Source: Rothia santali (GTDB lineage Bacteria; Actinomycetota; Actinomycetes; Actinomycetales; Micrococcaceae). Taken from it: a stretch of 64,000 nt of DNA. Location: assembly GCF_024199905.1 (NCBI RefSeq), contig NZ_JANAFB010000005.1, forward strand, positions 1 to 64,000, written 5' to 3'. Below are positions 48,109 through 57,433 of the stretch, piece after piece; the stretch's first letter is position 1; each line of letters opens with the position of its first letter. A model generated the notes under the pieces. That model searched no databases. It saw only the letters and a program-made list of their open reading frames with translations, and was not told the origin of the DNA. The position numbers and the translations under genes are program-made.

Positions 48109-49983
48109 TCACTGAGCCTCGAAGAGCTCCCGGCGGCGCATCTCCAGGCGCATCAGCTCCTGCTGGACCGACTGCCACGCGTCCCGGTCGGTCGCCGGGT
48201 CCAGCCGGTTGAGCTCGGCCATCTTGTCCGCCTTCTGCGCCACCAGCTCCTGCCCCAGGAGCCGGTTCAGGATGGCGGCGGCGTACCGGCCGAGCTGCTC
48301 GGGGCTCGACGCCGGCAGCGGCGCCACTGTGAGCTGGGCCAGCAGCCCGTGGGTCGCCTCGTGGGCGTGGGCCCGGATGGTGTTGACCCACTCCCCGCCC
48401 GGCCGGGCCTCGACCCGGGCGTGCGCGGCGAGCACGCCGTTCAGCAGCTCGCGGTGCATGCGGTAGCGCGTCCTGGCCGAGGCCAGGACCGTCCACTGCG
48501 AGTCGTCGATCAGCTGCGGGGTCTGCACCAGGACCTCGAGCGCCTCCCGCTCCATCCGGGCCGCCGGGTCCCGGGGGTCCGGGGCCTCGATCTCCGGGCG
48601 GGGGGCGTCGTCGCGCTCCGGCCGCCGGGCCTCCGGGCGCTCCCGCGGCTCCGGGGGCGGCGCGGACCCAGCCACCGCCACCGCGCGCTCGACCTCCAGC
48701 GGGTCCATCCCCAGCCACCCCGCCACGCGCCGGGCGTAGGCGGGCCGCAGGGCGCGGTCCCGGATCGAGGCGATCATGGGGGCCACGGCCCGCATGCCCC
48801 GCACCCGGCCCTCGAGCGAGTGCAGGTCGTAGTCCTTGAGCGTCACCTGGATCGCGAACTCGAAGAGCGGGCGCTTGGCCTGCAGGAGGTCGCGCACCGC
48901 CTTGTCGCCCCGGCGGAGCCGCAGGTCGCACGGGTCCATGTTATCCGGCGCCACGCACACGTAGGTCTGGGCGGTGAAGCGCTGGTCCTCCTGGAAGGCG
49001 TGCAGCGCGGCCTTCTGACCCGCCTCGTCGCCGTCGAAGGTGAAGATGACCTCGCCGCCCGAGCCGTCGTCGCCCAGCAGGCGGCGCACGATCTTGATGT
49101 GCTCCGCGCCGAAGGCGGTGCCGCACGTGGCCACCGCCGTCTCGATGCCCGCCAGGTGCGCCGCCATGACGTCGGTGTACCCCTCGACGACGACCAGCTG
49201 CTTGCCCTGCGCGATCTTCCGCTTGGCGAGGTCGATGCCGTAGAGCACCTGGGACTTCCGGTAGAGCTGCGTCTCGGGGGTGTTGAGGTACTTGGGGCCC
49301 TGGTCGTCCTCGAAGAGCTTGCGCGCGCCGAAGCCGATGGTCTCCCCCGTGATGTTCCGGATGGGCCACATGAGGCGGCCGCGGAACCTGTCGTAGAGGC
49401 CGCGCCTGCCCTCGGAGAACATGCCCGTGGCCTGGAGCTCCTCCTCGGTGAACCCCCGGTCCCGCAGGTGCTTGAGCAGGTTCGACCAGCCCTGCGGGGC
49501 GAAGCCGACGCCGAAGCGCTGGGCCGCCTGGCCGTCGAAGCCGCGCCCGCCGAGGAACTTCTGCGCCTCGGCGGCGCCGCGGGTGTAGAGGTTGCGCTCG
49601 AAGAACTCCTGAGCGATCTTGTGGGCGTCGATGAGCCGCTGCCGGCGGCCCTTCTCCTCGCGGCTGGGCCCGGAGCCCTGCTCGTAGCGCAGCTCGTAGC
49701 CCACCCGGGCGGCGAGCCGCTCCACCGTCTCGCTGAAGCCGGTGTGGTCCATTGCCATGACGAACGCGATGGCGTCGCCCGACTCCCCGCAGCCGAAGCA
49801 GTGGTAGGTGCCCATCTGCGGGCGGATGTGGAAGGAGGGCGTGCGCTCGTCGTGGAAGGGGCACAGGCCCTTGTAGGAGCCGATGCCGGCGGACTTCAGC
49901 GTCACGTAGCCCTCGACGATCTCCCGGATGTCGGTGCGTGAGCGCACCTCGTCGATGTCTTCGCGTCGTATCAGTCCTGCCAC
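48109..49983 (-). CDS. dnaG: DNA primase
   Basis: Makes RNA primers at the replication fork. 624 residues. N-terminal zinc ribbon CPFHDERTPSFHI...CFGC at about residues 41-65; catalytic TOPRIM core with VVVEGYTDVMAAH, GTAFGAEH and FTFDGDEAGQKAA; C-terminal helicase-binding region after a Pro/Arg/Glu-rich linker (about residues 435-470). GTG 49983 is preceded by TGGAGGG. Neighbour dgt, encoding a dNTP triphosphohydrolase, is upstream in the same direction, as in many actinobacteria. Confidence 0.96.
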   Translation of the reverse strand: MAGLIRREDIDEVRSRTDIREIVEGYVTLKSAGIGSYKGLCPFHDERTPSFHIRPQMGTYHCFGCGESGDAIAFVMAMDHTGFSETVERLAARVGYELRYEQGSGPSREEKGRRQRLIDAHKIAQEFFERNLYTRGAAEAQKFLGGRGFDGQAAQRFGVGFAPQGWSNLLKHLRDRGFTEEELQATGMFSEGRRGLYDRFRGRLMWPIRNITGETIGFGARKLFEDDQGPKYLNTPETQLYRKSQVLYGIDLAKRKIAQGKQLVVVEGYTDVMAAHLAGIETAVATCGTAFGAEHIKIVRRLLGDDGSGGEVIFTFDGDEAGQKAALHAFQEDQRFTAQTYVCVAPDNMDPCDLRLRRGDKAVRDLLQAKRPLFEFAIQVTLKDYDLHSLEGRVRGMRAVAPMIASIRDRALRPAYARRVAGWLGMDPLEVERAVAVAGSAPPPEPRERPEARRPERDDAPRPEIEAPDPRDPAARMEREALEVLVQTPQLIDDSQWTVLASARTRYRMHRELLNGVLAAHARVEARPGGEWVNTIRAHAHEATHGLLAQLTVAPLPASSPEQLGRYAAAILNRLLGQELVAQKADKMAELNRLDPATDRDAWQSVQQELMRLEMRRRELFEAQ

Positions 49984-50023
49984 CCCTCCATGGTATCCGG
50001 CCGGGCAAGCGGCCGGGGGCCGA

Positions 50024-51328
50024 TCACCACAGGGGCTTGTCGCCCGTCCTCCAGTTCAGGCCGGTGATGCGGTCGTGCAGCCGCACCGCCGAGCTGTCGG
50101 TCAGCGAGGCGACCTGGTCGATCACGAGCCGCAGGCGGGCGGCGTCGTCGTTCCGGTCGATCAGGCTCCAGTCCTCGGCGAAGACCGGGTCGAGGAACTG
50201 CCCGTCGGTCTCCAGCAGGGCCTCGACCAGGACCGTGAGCATCTCCCGCTGGTTGGCGTGCAGCGGCTCCTGGTCCCGCACGGCCATCACGAAGGCCGTG
50301 GCGATGCCCTTCATCACGGCGATCTCGGTCTCGGTCTCACGCGGGATCCGCAGCCGGGCCGCGTAGCGGGTCAGCGGGCCCTCCCCGTAGCGGGCGCGCG
50401 TGGCCTCGAGCGCGGCACCGGAGAAGCGGCCGATCAGCTGGCTCGTCAGCGCCTTGAGCGCCGCCATCGAGGCCCGGGTCCCGGTCATCTCCGGCAGCCA
50501 CTCCGCGAGGCGCTCGAGGCGGGTCAGGGCGGCGTCGAGCTCGTCCGGCGAGGTCTCGGGCATGTACCAGCGGCGGGCCCACTGGATCACGCGGTCCCGG
50601 GCCCGGGCGTCGGCGACCCAGCCGAGCTGCACGTGGCCGCCGAACACCGCGTCCTCGACGTCGTGGACCGAGTAGGAGATGTCGTCCGCCAGGTCCATGA
50701 CCTGCGCCTCGAGGCACTTCTGCCCGTCCGGGGCACCCTCGCGGAACCAGTCGAAGACCGGGAGGTCGTCGGCGTAGACGCCGAACTTGCGGGTCCTGAC
50801 GCCCTCGCGCTCGGGGGCGTCCTCGCGCGACCACGGGTACTTGCACGCGGCGTCCAGCGCGGCGCGGGTCAAGTTGAGGCCCGCCGAGCCGCCGTCGGGC
50901 AGGATCAGCTTGGGCTCGAGCCGGCTGAGCAGGCGCAGGGTCTGGGCGTTGCCCTCGAAGCCCCCGGCCGGGGACCCGATGGCGTCGAGCGCGCTCTCCC
51001 CGTTGTGGCCGAAGGGCGGGTGGCCGAGGTCGTGCGAGAGGCAGGCGGCGTCGACCAGATCCGGGTCGCAGCCCAGCATGCGGCCGACCTCGCGGCCCAC
51101 CTGGGCCACCTCGAGCGAGTGGGTCAGGCGGGTGCGGGTGAAGTCGTCCGACGTCGGGGAGACCACCTGGGTCTTGAAGCCGAGCCGGCGCAGGGCCGAG
51201 GAGTGGAGCACGCGGGCGCGGTCCCGCTCGAAGTGGCTGCGGTAGAGGTTCTTGTGGTGCTCGGGCAGGCGGCGCTCGGTGTCCTCCGCGGAGTAACCGG
51301 GGAGGCTCAGCGCGGAGGGGAAGGCCAT
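50024..51328 (-). CDS. dgt: Deoxyguanosinetriphosphate triphosphohydrolase-like protein
   Basis: HD-domain dNTP triphosphohydrolase, 434 residues from ATG 51328 (MAFPSALSLPGYS). Metal-binding HD residues: RLTHSLEVAQVGRE and CLSHDLGHPPFGHNGE; third ligand region MDLADDISYSVHDVED. FKTQV and RTRLTHS are typical family segments. Ribosome site weak (GAGG about 12 bases away). It precedes dnaG with a 40-base gap and follows dus. Confidence 0.94.
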   Translation of the reverse strand: MAFPSALSLPGYSAEDTERRLPEHHKNLYRSHFERDRARVLHSSALRRLGFKTQVVSPTSDDFTRTRLTHSLEVAQVGREVGRMLGCDPDLVDAACLSHDLGHPPFGHNGESALDAIGSPAGGFEGNAQTLRLLSRLEPKLILPDGGSAGLNLTRAALDAACKYPWSREDAPEREGVRTRKFGVYADDLPVFDWFREGAPDGQKCLEAQVMDLADDISYSVHDVEDAVFGGHVQLGWVADARARDRVIQWARRWYMPETSPDELDAALTRLERLAEWLPEMTGTRASMAALKALTSQLIGRFSGAALEATRARYGEGPLTRYAARLRIPRETETEIAVMKGIATAFVMAVRDQEPLHANQREMLTVLVEALLETDGQFLDPVFAEDWSLIDRNDDAARLRLVIDQVASLTDSSAVRLHDRITGLNWRTGDKPLW

Positions 51329-51461
51329 GGGGCGAAGGTACCTCACGTGAGACGTCGGTGGACTGAGCCTCACAGTATCGCGGATCCCGCGGGATGCCGC
51401 GCTTCTCGCCCGCCTGTGGACGGCGGAGGACGACGACGCGGGGCGCGGGGCCGCCCCCGGC

Positions 51462-52634
51462 TCAGCCCCCGGAGATGTCCAGCTCGGCGTCGACGAGGCC
51501 GAGGCGCTCGGCGTCGTCGATGGTCCGGGAGTCCAGCCAGCCCTGCGGGAGGTGCGGGCGCTTGGGCGAGCCGGCGCGGCCGCGCGGGCCCTCCACCGCG
51601 GCCCCGGGGTACGGCAGGCTGAGGTCCAGCTCGCCGAGCAGCTCGCGGAAGGTGGCCAGGTCCGGGACCTGGGCCATGCGGGCGCGCAGCTCGCCGCCCA
51701 CGGGGTAGCCCTTGAAGTACCAGGCGATGTGCTTGCGGATCTCGCGGACGCCGCGGTGCTCGTCGCCGAAGGTCTCCACGAGCATCTCCGCGTGCCGGTA
51801 GATGATCTCGGCCACGCGGGCGACGCCGGGGCGGAAGCGGTCCGCGCGCCCCTCGAACGCGGCCTGCAGGTCCCCGAACAGCCACGGCCGGCCCTGGCAG
51901 CCGCGGCCGATCACGACGCCGTCGACCCCGGTCTGCTCGACCATCCGGGCCGCGTCCTCCGCGGACCAGATGTCGCCGTTGCCGAGGACCGGCACGTCCG
52001 GGATCGCCTCGCGCAGCTCGGCGATCGCGTCCCAGTCGGCCTGACCGGAGTAGTGCTGGGCCGCGGTGCGCCCGTGCAGGGCGATCGCGGCCACCCCGTG
52101 GTCCCGCGCGGTCTTGGCCGCGTCGAGGAAGGTGATGTGCTCGTCGTCGATGCCCTTGCGCATCTTGACCGTGACCGGGATGTCCGCGCGCGCGGCCTCC
52201 CGCACGGCGGTGCCCACGATGGCCTCGAACAGGTCCGTCTTCCACGGCAGGGCCGAGCCGCCGCCGTTCTTGGTGACCTTGGGGACGGGGCAGCCGAAGT
52301 TCAGGTCGATGTGGTCCGCGCGGCCCTCCTCCGCGACCATCCGCACGGCCTTGCCGACGTTGACGGCGTCGACGCCGTAGATCTGGATCGAGCGGATCCG
52401 CTCGTCCGGGTCGTGGTCGATGATGCGCAGCGACTCCGGGCGGCGCTCGACCAGCGCGCGGGCGGTGACCATCTCGGTCACGTACAGTCCCCCGCCGTAC
52501 TCGCGGCACAGCCGGCGGAAGGCCTTGTTGGTCACGCCCGCCATGGGGGCGAGGACCACCGGCACGTCGACGGTGAGGGGGCCGAGGCGCAGGGGCGGCA
52601 GGGACAGCTGGGCGGGGGTGGTCGAGGTCGTCAC
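51462..52634 (-). CDS. dusB: tRNA-dihydrouridine synthase
   Basis: FMN enzyme reducing uridines in tRNA. 390 residues from GTG 52634. Features: APMAGVTNKAFRRLCREYGGGLYVTEMV, catalytic cysteine in LNFGCPVPKVTKNGGGSAL, VKMRKGIDD, LHGRTAAQHYSGQADWDAI, and VLGNGDIWSAEDA with GVVIGRGCQGRPWLF. The DusB/NifR3 subgroup fits best. Proximity to dgt and dnaG is common in actinobacteria. Confidence 0.94.
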   Translation of the reverse strand: MTTSTTPAQLSLPPLRLGPLTVDVPVVLAPMAGVTNKAFRRLCREYGGGLYVTEMVTARALVERRPESLRIIDHDPDERIRSIQIYGVDAVNVGKAVRMVAEEGRADHIDLNFGCPVPKVTKNGGGSALPWKTDLFEAIVGTAVREAARADIPVTVKMRKGIDDEHITFLDAAKTARDHGVAAIALHGRTAAQHYSGQADWDAIAELREAIPDVPVLGNGDIWSAEDAARMVEQTGVDGVVIGRGCQGRPWLFGDLQAAFEGRADRFRPGVARVAEIIYRHAEMLVETFGDEHRGVREIRKHIAWYFKGYPVGGELRARMAQVPDLATFRELLGELDLSLPYPGAAVEGPRGRAGSPKRPHLPQGWLDSRTIDDAERLGLVDAELDISGG

Positions 52635-52707
52635 CGGGCGATTGTCTCACACGCCCGGGCGGGCGGCGCGGGGTCCGTGGGCGATCTCACCGGGGCCGGG
52701 CGGGCCC

Positions 52708-53136
52708 TCAGTCGGCGAGGTCCGCGACCGCCGCCTCCCAGCGCCGGCGCAGCTCCGCCTCGTCCGCGGCGACCCGGCGCAGCTCCACCACGGGCCCGGT
52801 GCCCGCCCGGCCCGTGCGGGCGGAACCGGACGCCCGGCCCGATCCGGAGGCCCCGCCCGGCCCGGCAACGCCACTCGGCCCGGCGGCGTCGGGCCCGGCC
52901 GCGAGCAGCCCCTCCCGCCGCCAGTGCGGCTCCGCCTCCGCCGCGTGCCCGGGGATCGCTCCCCCGGCGTTGACCACGCGCCACCAGGCGACGTTGGAGC
53001 CCCACAGGGAGAGCACGCGGCCGACGGTGCGCGGGCTCTCCCCGCAGATCCGCCCCAGCGTCCCGTAGGTCGCCGCGCGGCCCTCCGGGATGCACTCCAC
53101 CGCGCGCAGCACCCTCTCGATCCGCACGTCCTCCAT
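52708..53136 (-). CDS. Alkyltransferase-like (MGMT-fold) protein with low-complexity insert
   Basis: 142 residues. The MGMT DNA-binding domain is clear: VLRAVECIPEGRAATYGTLGRICGESPRTVGRVL, then NAGGAIPGH. The alkyl-acceptor PCHR motif of true methyltransferases reads A-W-W-R (AWWRVVNAGG), so no acceptor cysteine exists; this is the ATL type that flags O6-alkylguanine for excision repair. A Gly/Ala/Ser/Pro-rich stretch at about residues 78-110 separates it from a charged C-terminal helix. Start ATG 53136. It is 29 bases downstream of the idonate-type dehydrogenase cluster. Confidence 0.85.
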   Translation of the reverse strand: MEDVRIERVLRAVECIPEGRAATYGTLGRICGESPRTVGRVLSLWGSNVAWWRVVNAGGAIPGHAAEAEPHWRREGLLAAGPDAAGPSGVAGPGGASGSGRASGSARTGRAGTGPVVELRRVAADEAELRRRWEAAVADLAD

Positions 53137-53165
53137 GCCGTGTGGCCCCCTCCCCGCTCGAGTCG

Positions 53166-54230
53166 TCAGAAGCGTAGCAGGACCTTGCAGGAGTCCTCGG
53201 CGCGGCGGGCCGTCTCGAAGGCCTCCCGGGCGTCGTCGAGGTCCATCACGTGGGAGACGATCGGCCCGGTGCGCAGCGAGCCGTCCGCGAGCGCGGCCAG
53301 CGCCTCGTCGATCTCGTCGTTGAACCGGAAGCAGCCGAGCAGCTCCAGCTCGCGCGCGATCGCGATCGAGAGGTCCACCGGCTGCTGGCCCGGGGGCAGC
53401 AGGCCCACCATGAGCACGCGCCCGCCCCGCGCGGCGCCCCGCAGCGCGGAGTCGGTCCCCTGCCAGCTCCCGCTGGACTCGAAGACCACGTCCGCCTGGA
53501 CCTCGGCGATCTCCGCGGCGTCGGGCCGGTGCAGCGTGCCCTCCGCGCCGAGCTCCCGGGCCCGCTCCAGCGCGCTCTCGTGCAGGTCGACGGCGGTGAT
53601 GCGGGCCGCGCCCGCCCGGGCGGCCGCGGCGATGATGAGCGACCCGATGGGTCCGCACCCAATCACCAGCACCTCCCGGCCCCGCAGGTCCCCCGCCCGG
53701 GAGACCGCGTGCAGCGCGACGCCGGCGGGCTCGGCCAGCGCCGCCTCGCGCAGGCCGAGTCCCTCGGGCAGCGGGCGCAGCATCCGCGTCTCCAGCACCG
53801 CCAGGCGGCTGAAGGCCCCCTCGGTGTGCGGGTCGTGGGCGGCGGAGCCGAGGTAGGTGCAGCGCGGCGAGAGGTTGGGCCGCTCCGCCGGGTAGCGGGT
53901 CCTGCCGTCGTCCCCGGGGGTCGCGGGGTGGACCGCGACGGGCGTGCCCGCGGCCGGCCCGGAGCCGTCGGCGGCGGCCTCCTCCACGGTCCCCACGACC
54001 TCGTGCCCCAGGGTCATCGGGTGGCGCAGGATCGAGGCGCCGGCCGCCCCGTGCAGCCAGTAGTGCAGGTCGGTCCCGCAGACCCCGCCGTAGGCGACCC
54101 GGATCAGGGCCTGGTCGGGCCGGCGCGGCGGGAGCTCGATCTCGGCGAGCTCGAGCCGCTGCCCGCCGCCCTCCTCCGGGACGGCCCGCAGGGCCCGGGT
54201 GGTCAGGTTCTCTCGGTTCTCAGACGACAC
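53166..54230 (-). CDS. Zinc-type sugar-acid dehydrogenase, L-idonate 5-dehydrogenase-like
   Basis: Medium-chain NAD(P)-dependent dehydrogenase, 354 residues. Catalytic zinc ligands: Cys in GGVCGTDLHYW, GHE, and Glu in AEPAGVALHAV; Rossmann motif VLVIGCGPIGSLII. The structural-zinc loop normally holds four cysteines, but here only one is left (LSPRCTYLGSAA). Overlap of 11 bases with the upstream reductase gene points to an IdnD-IdnO pair: idonate or a similar aldonate to its 5-keto form, then to gluconate. The substrate is inferred from context, not demonstrated. Confidence 0.75.
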   Translation of the reverse strand: MSSENRENLTTRALRAVPEEGGGQRLELAEIELPPRRPDQALIRVAYGGVCGTDLHYWLHGAAGASILRHPMTLGHEVVGTVEEAAADGSGPAAGTPVAVHPATPGDDGRTRYPAERPNLSPRCTYLGSAAHDPHTEGAFSRLAVLETRMLRPLPEGLGLREAALAEPAGVALHAVSRAGDLRGREVLVIGCGPIGSLIIAAAARAGAARITAVDLHESALERARELGAEGTLHRPDAAEIAEVQADVVFESSGSWQGTDSALRGAARGGRVLMVGLLPPGQQPVDLSIAIARELELLGCFRFNDEIDEALAALADGSLRTGPIVSHVMDLDDAREAFETARRAEDSCKVLLRF

Positions 54231-54984
54231 TGGTCATCCCTCCGTCCACGTACAGGGTCTGCCCGGTGATGAAGTCGCTCGCGGAGCTGGCCAGGAACAC
54301 GACGGCCCCGGACAGGTCCTCGAGCTGCCCCCAGCGGCCGGCCGGCGTGCGGGAGGTCACCCACGCGCTGAACTCCTCGTCCTCCACGAGCGGCCGGGTC
54401 AGCTCGGTCGCGAAGTACCCGGGGGCGATCGCGTTGACCTGGACGCCGTGCGGGCTGAGGTCCGCGCACAGGCCCTGGGACAGCATGACGACGCCGCCCT
54501 TGGTCGCGCAGTACGGCGCGATGCCCGGCCGGGCCAGCCGCGACTGCACCGAGCCGATGCTGATGATCTTCCCCGACCCGCGCGCCGTCATCCCCGGTGC
54601 CACGGCCCGGGAGATCAGGAAGGCGCTGGTCAGGTTGGTGGCCAGCAGCTGCTCCCAGTCGGCCACGCTGAACTCGTGGATGGGGGCGCGCTTCTGCATG
54701 CCGGCGTTGTTGACGAGGATGTCCGGGGTGCCCCAGCGCTCCTCGAGCTCGGCGATGCCCGCGCCCACCTGGCCCTCGTCGGTGACGTCGAAGGCCAGGC
54801 CGAGCGTCGTCGCGCCCGTGGCCTCGGCGATCTCCCGGGCCGTGGAGCGGGCGGTCTCGGGCGTGCGGCCGTGGACGACGACGCGCGCGCCCGCCTCGGC
54901 CAGCGCCGTGGCGAGCCCGCGGCCGATGCCCCGGCTCGATCCGGTGACCAGCGCCGTCCGGCCGGTCAGGTCGAAGATGGTCAT
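54220..54984 (-). CDS. SDR oxidoreductase, gluconate 5-dehydrogenase-like
   Basis: Short-chain dehydrogenase, 254 residues. Cofactor motif LVTGSSRGIGRGLA, NNAGMQKRAPIHEFSVADWEQLLATN, catalytic Ser in GSVQSR and YxxxK in YCATK. Closest known pattern is IdnO/5-keto-D-gluconate reductase (NAG-M/I-QKR followed by EF). Start ATG 54984 is 19 bases after the transporter stop, and it overlaps the idonate-type dehydrogenase. Together they would interconvert a 5-ketoaldonate. Confidence 0.82.
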   Translation of the reverse strand: MTIFDLTGRTALVTGSSRGIGRGLATALAEAGARVVVHGRTPETARSTAREIAEATGATTLGLAFDVTDEGQVGAGIAELEERWGTPDILVNNAGMQKRAPIHEFSVADWEQLLATNLTSAFLISRAVAPGMTARGSGKIISIGSVQSRLARPGIAPYCATKGGVVMLSQGLCADLSPHGVQVNAIAPGYFATELTRPLVEDEEFSAWVTSRTPAGRWGQLEDLSGAVVFLASSASDFITGQTLYVDGGMTSVV

Positions 54985-55003
54985 GGACGGTCTCCTGTGT
55001 TCT

Positions 55004-56410
55004 CTAGGGTGTGTCGGTGGGCTGGGTGCGGGGCGCGGCCTCGGCGGTCGGGGCGCTCGCGGCGCGGGCGTCGTCGAGCACCGTCAGGTCCCGGCCCCGG
55101 GTCTCGGGGACGCGGAACGTCGTGGCGAGCGTGATCAGCGCGAGCAGCAGCGTGTAGGCGGCCAGGGGGATCCACGAGCCGTCGAAGGCCTTGATCAGGC
55201 TCGCGCCCACGACGCCGGCCAGCCCGCCGGCCAGCACCGCGGAGACCTCCCGGGACATCGCGACGCCCAGGTAGCGGCTGCGGTTGCCGAACAGCCTCGG
55301 CAGCAGCGCGCACTGCGGCCCGAGCATCGTGTTGACCGCGACGCCGATCCCCAGCGCGATGACCGCGATGGTCACGGCCGGGATCCCGAGCGAGAGCAGC
55401 CACCAGGCCGGGACCGCCCCGGCGGCCAGGATCAGCGCCCCGGCCCGGTAGACCGGAACGCGGCCCACGCGGTCGGACAGTGCGCCCGTCAGCGGCACCG
55501 AGACCAGCCCGATCAGCGAGCCCACGGCCACGGCGAGCGAGCCCACCCACGGGTCCTGGGCCACGGTCCCCGTCGCGTAGGCGACCGCGAGGCCCTGGAA
55601 GAGGTAGGAGCCCCCGTTCTCCGCCATCCGCAGACCCACGCCCTGCAGCACCAGCCGGCCCGAGCGCGTGAACAGCTCGCGCAGCGGCTGGCGCGCCACC
55701 TCGTCCCGCGCAGCGAGCTCCGCGAAGGCCGGGGTCTCCCGCAGCCGGGCGCGGATGTACACCGCCACCACGATGAGCACGACGCTGGAGAGGAACGGCA
55801 CCCGCCACGCCCACCCCAGCAGCGTCTCCTCCGGCAGGGCGCCCAGCCCGGCGAAGACCACCGCGGCGAGCAGCGTCCCGCCCTGGATGCCGATGAAGGG
55901 CAGCGCGGCGAAGAAGCCGCGGCGCCGGGCCGGGGCCACCTCGCTCATGAGCACCGTGGCCCCCGCCTGCTCGGCACCGGCCCCGAACCCCTGCGCCAGG
56001 CGCATCAGCACCAGCAGGCACGGGGCGAGCAGTCCCGCCTGCTCGTAGGTGGGCAGGGCCCCGATCAGGGTCGAGGACCCGCCCATCAGCAGGATCGTGA
56101 CCACCAGGACCGCCTTGCGGCCGATCCTGTCCCCCATGACGCCGAAGAACAGCCCGCCCAGGGGCCGCGCCAGGAACCCGACGCCGTAGACCGCGAAGCT
56201 CGAGATCAGCCCGGTGGCCGGGTCCAGCGAGGGGAAGAAGAGCCGGGAGAAGATCAGCGCCGAGGCCAGGCCGTAGAGGGCGAAGTCGTAGTACTCCAGG
56301 GCGCTGCCGACGCTCGAGGCCAGGGTGGCCCGGCGCAGCTGCCCGGTGCGCTCCCGCCCCGGGGGGCGCTCCTCCGGCCGGTCCCGTTCGGTGCTGCTGA
56401 CGGCGTTCAT
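55004..56410 (-). CDS. MFS transporter, MHS (metabolite:H+ symporter) family
   Basis: 468 residues, 12 membrane segments. MHS signature: GSALEYYDFALYGLAS in the first helix and GVMGDRIGRKAVLV loop 2-3, then RLAQGFGAGAEQAGA. Start ATG 56410 (MNAVSSTERDRP) has GAGAGGGG upstream. It is encoded between the IclR regulator and the two dehydrogenases, so uptake of the same organic acid is likely. The GntP-type transporter of the E. coli idn operon is replaced by this family. Confidence 0.88.
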   Translation of the reverse strand: MNAVSSTERDRPEERPPGRERTGQLRRATLASSVGSALEYYDFALYGLASALIFSRLFFPSLDPATGLISSFAVYGVGFLARPLGGLFFGVMGDRIGRKAVLVVTILLMGGSSTLIGALPTYEQAGLLAPCLLVLMRLAQGFGAGAEQAGATVLMSEVAPARRRGFFAALPFIGIQGGTLLAAVVFAGLGALPEETLLGWAWRVPFLSSVVLIVVAVYIRARLRETPAFAELAARDEVARQPLRELFTRSGRLVLQGVGLRMAENGGSYLFQGLAVAYATGTVAQDPWVGSLAVAVGSLIGLVSVPLTGALSDRVGRVPVYRAGALILAAGAVPAWWLLSLGIPAVTIAVIALGIGVAVNTMLGPQCALLPRLFGNRSRYLGVAMSREVSAVLAGGLAGVVGASLIKAFDGSWIPLAAYTLLLALITLATTFRVPETRGRDLTVLDDARAASAPTAEAAPRTQPTDTP

Positions 56411-56507
56411 CGCGCGCCCCTCTCCTCGATGGCGGTGTGGACCGCACGAACTCGAAGTGATAGGCGTCACGTGCGGGTGAGCACAACGTAACAAGAAGGG
56501 GAACGCC

Positions 56508-56523
56508 GTTCAACAGAGTGAAC
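56508..56523. promoter_or_regulatory. Candidate IclR operator upstream of the transporter
   Basis: Inverted repeat GTTCA-N6-TGAAC (with flanking C and G extending each arm to six), 98 bases before the transporter start. The same GTTCA-N6-TGAA pattern recurs at 58561. Confidence 0.5.
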
Positions 56524-56554
56524 GTAGGGCGGCACGAATGCGGCACGAGCGGGA

Positions 56555-57433
56555 TCATCGGCCCTCGTCACGGGGGCTGCGCAGGGTGTTGGTCAGAGAC
56601 GAGACCAGGGTGAGGAGCGCCTCGCCCACCTCGCGGATGCGCTCCGGCGTCGCCTCGGAGGCGAGGATCGAGGCGCCGACGGCCATCGGCGCGTCGGCCG
56701 GGTTCCACGGCGCGAGGGGCACGGCGATCCCGACGATCCCCGGGTGCACGCCCTCCTGGTCGATCGCGTACCCGCGCCCGCGCGCCCGCTGCAGGGACGC
56801 CAGCAGGTGGGGCGCGTCCTGGACCGAGTGCGGCGTGAGGCGGGGGAAGGCCGAGGGATCCGCGCAGCGGGCGGCGACCTCGGCGTCGTCGAGCTCGGAC
56901 AGCAGGGCCTGGCCCACCGCGGTCGACGCCGCCGGGAAGCGGGAGCCGACGCCGGCGGAGAAGCGGAACGGCGCCCGGCCCTCGTGACGGGCCAGGTAGA
57001 TGACGTCGGAGCCGTCCAGGATCGCGATCTGCACGACCTCCCGGGCGAGCGAGGGCGAGTCGCCGCACAGGTCGTAGAAGGAGCGCAGCTGGTCGAAGCC
57101 GGAGAGGTAGGCGCCGGCCAGGTCCAGGACGGCGCGGCCTAGGCGGTAGCCGTTCGGGCGCCGGCCGATCAGGTGGGCCTCCTCGAGGGCGACGCAGACC
57201 GCGAGCGTCGAGGACTTCGCGGCGCCCAGGCCCGCGGCCAGCTCGTGCAGCGGCACCTCCCGGCCGGGGGAGGCCGCGAGCAGGGCGAGCAACTGCGCCG
57301 CGCGCCCCACGGCCGGGGCTCCCCCGCCCGACGGCGCGGGCGCGGCGGCCGGCGTCGTCGCGCTCTCCGGCGGCGTCGGCGCGCTTCCCGGCCTCGACGC
57401 CGTCGTCGTGCTCTCCGGCCTAGTAGAACTCAA
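56555..57433 (-). CDS. IclR family transcriptional regulator
   Basis: 292 residues from TTG 57433, which overlaps the upstream dehydrogenase stop by 14 bases. The 40-residue Ser/Thr/Ala/Pro-rich start region has clear G/C third positions, so I kept it; GTG 57310 (VGRAAQLLALL, GGGGGAG upstream) is the alternative. Winged helix: VGRAAQLLALLAASPGREVPLHELAAGLGAAKSSTLAVCVAL. C-terminal effector domain: SDVIYLARHEGRAPFRFSAGVGSRFPAASTAVGQALLSEL and GIAVPLAP. Encoded between transporter and dehydrogenase genes, it probably controls this cluster. Confidence 0.9.
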   Translation of the reverse strand: MSSTRPESTTTASRPGSAPTPPESATTPAAAPAPSGGGAPAVGRAAQLLALLAASPGREVPLHELAAGLGAAKSSTLAVCVALEEAHLIGRRPNGYRLGRAVLDLAGAYLSGFDQLRSFYDLCGDSPSLAREVVQIAILDGSDVIYLARHEGRAPFRFSAGVGSRFPAASTAVGQALLSELDDAEVAARCADPSAFPRLTPHSVQDAPHLLASLQRARGRGYAIDQEGVHPGIVGIAVPLAPWNPADAPMAVGASILASEATPERIREVGEALLTLVSSLTNTLRSPRDEGR

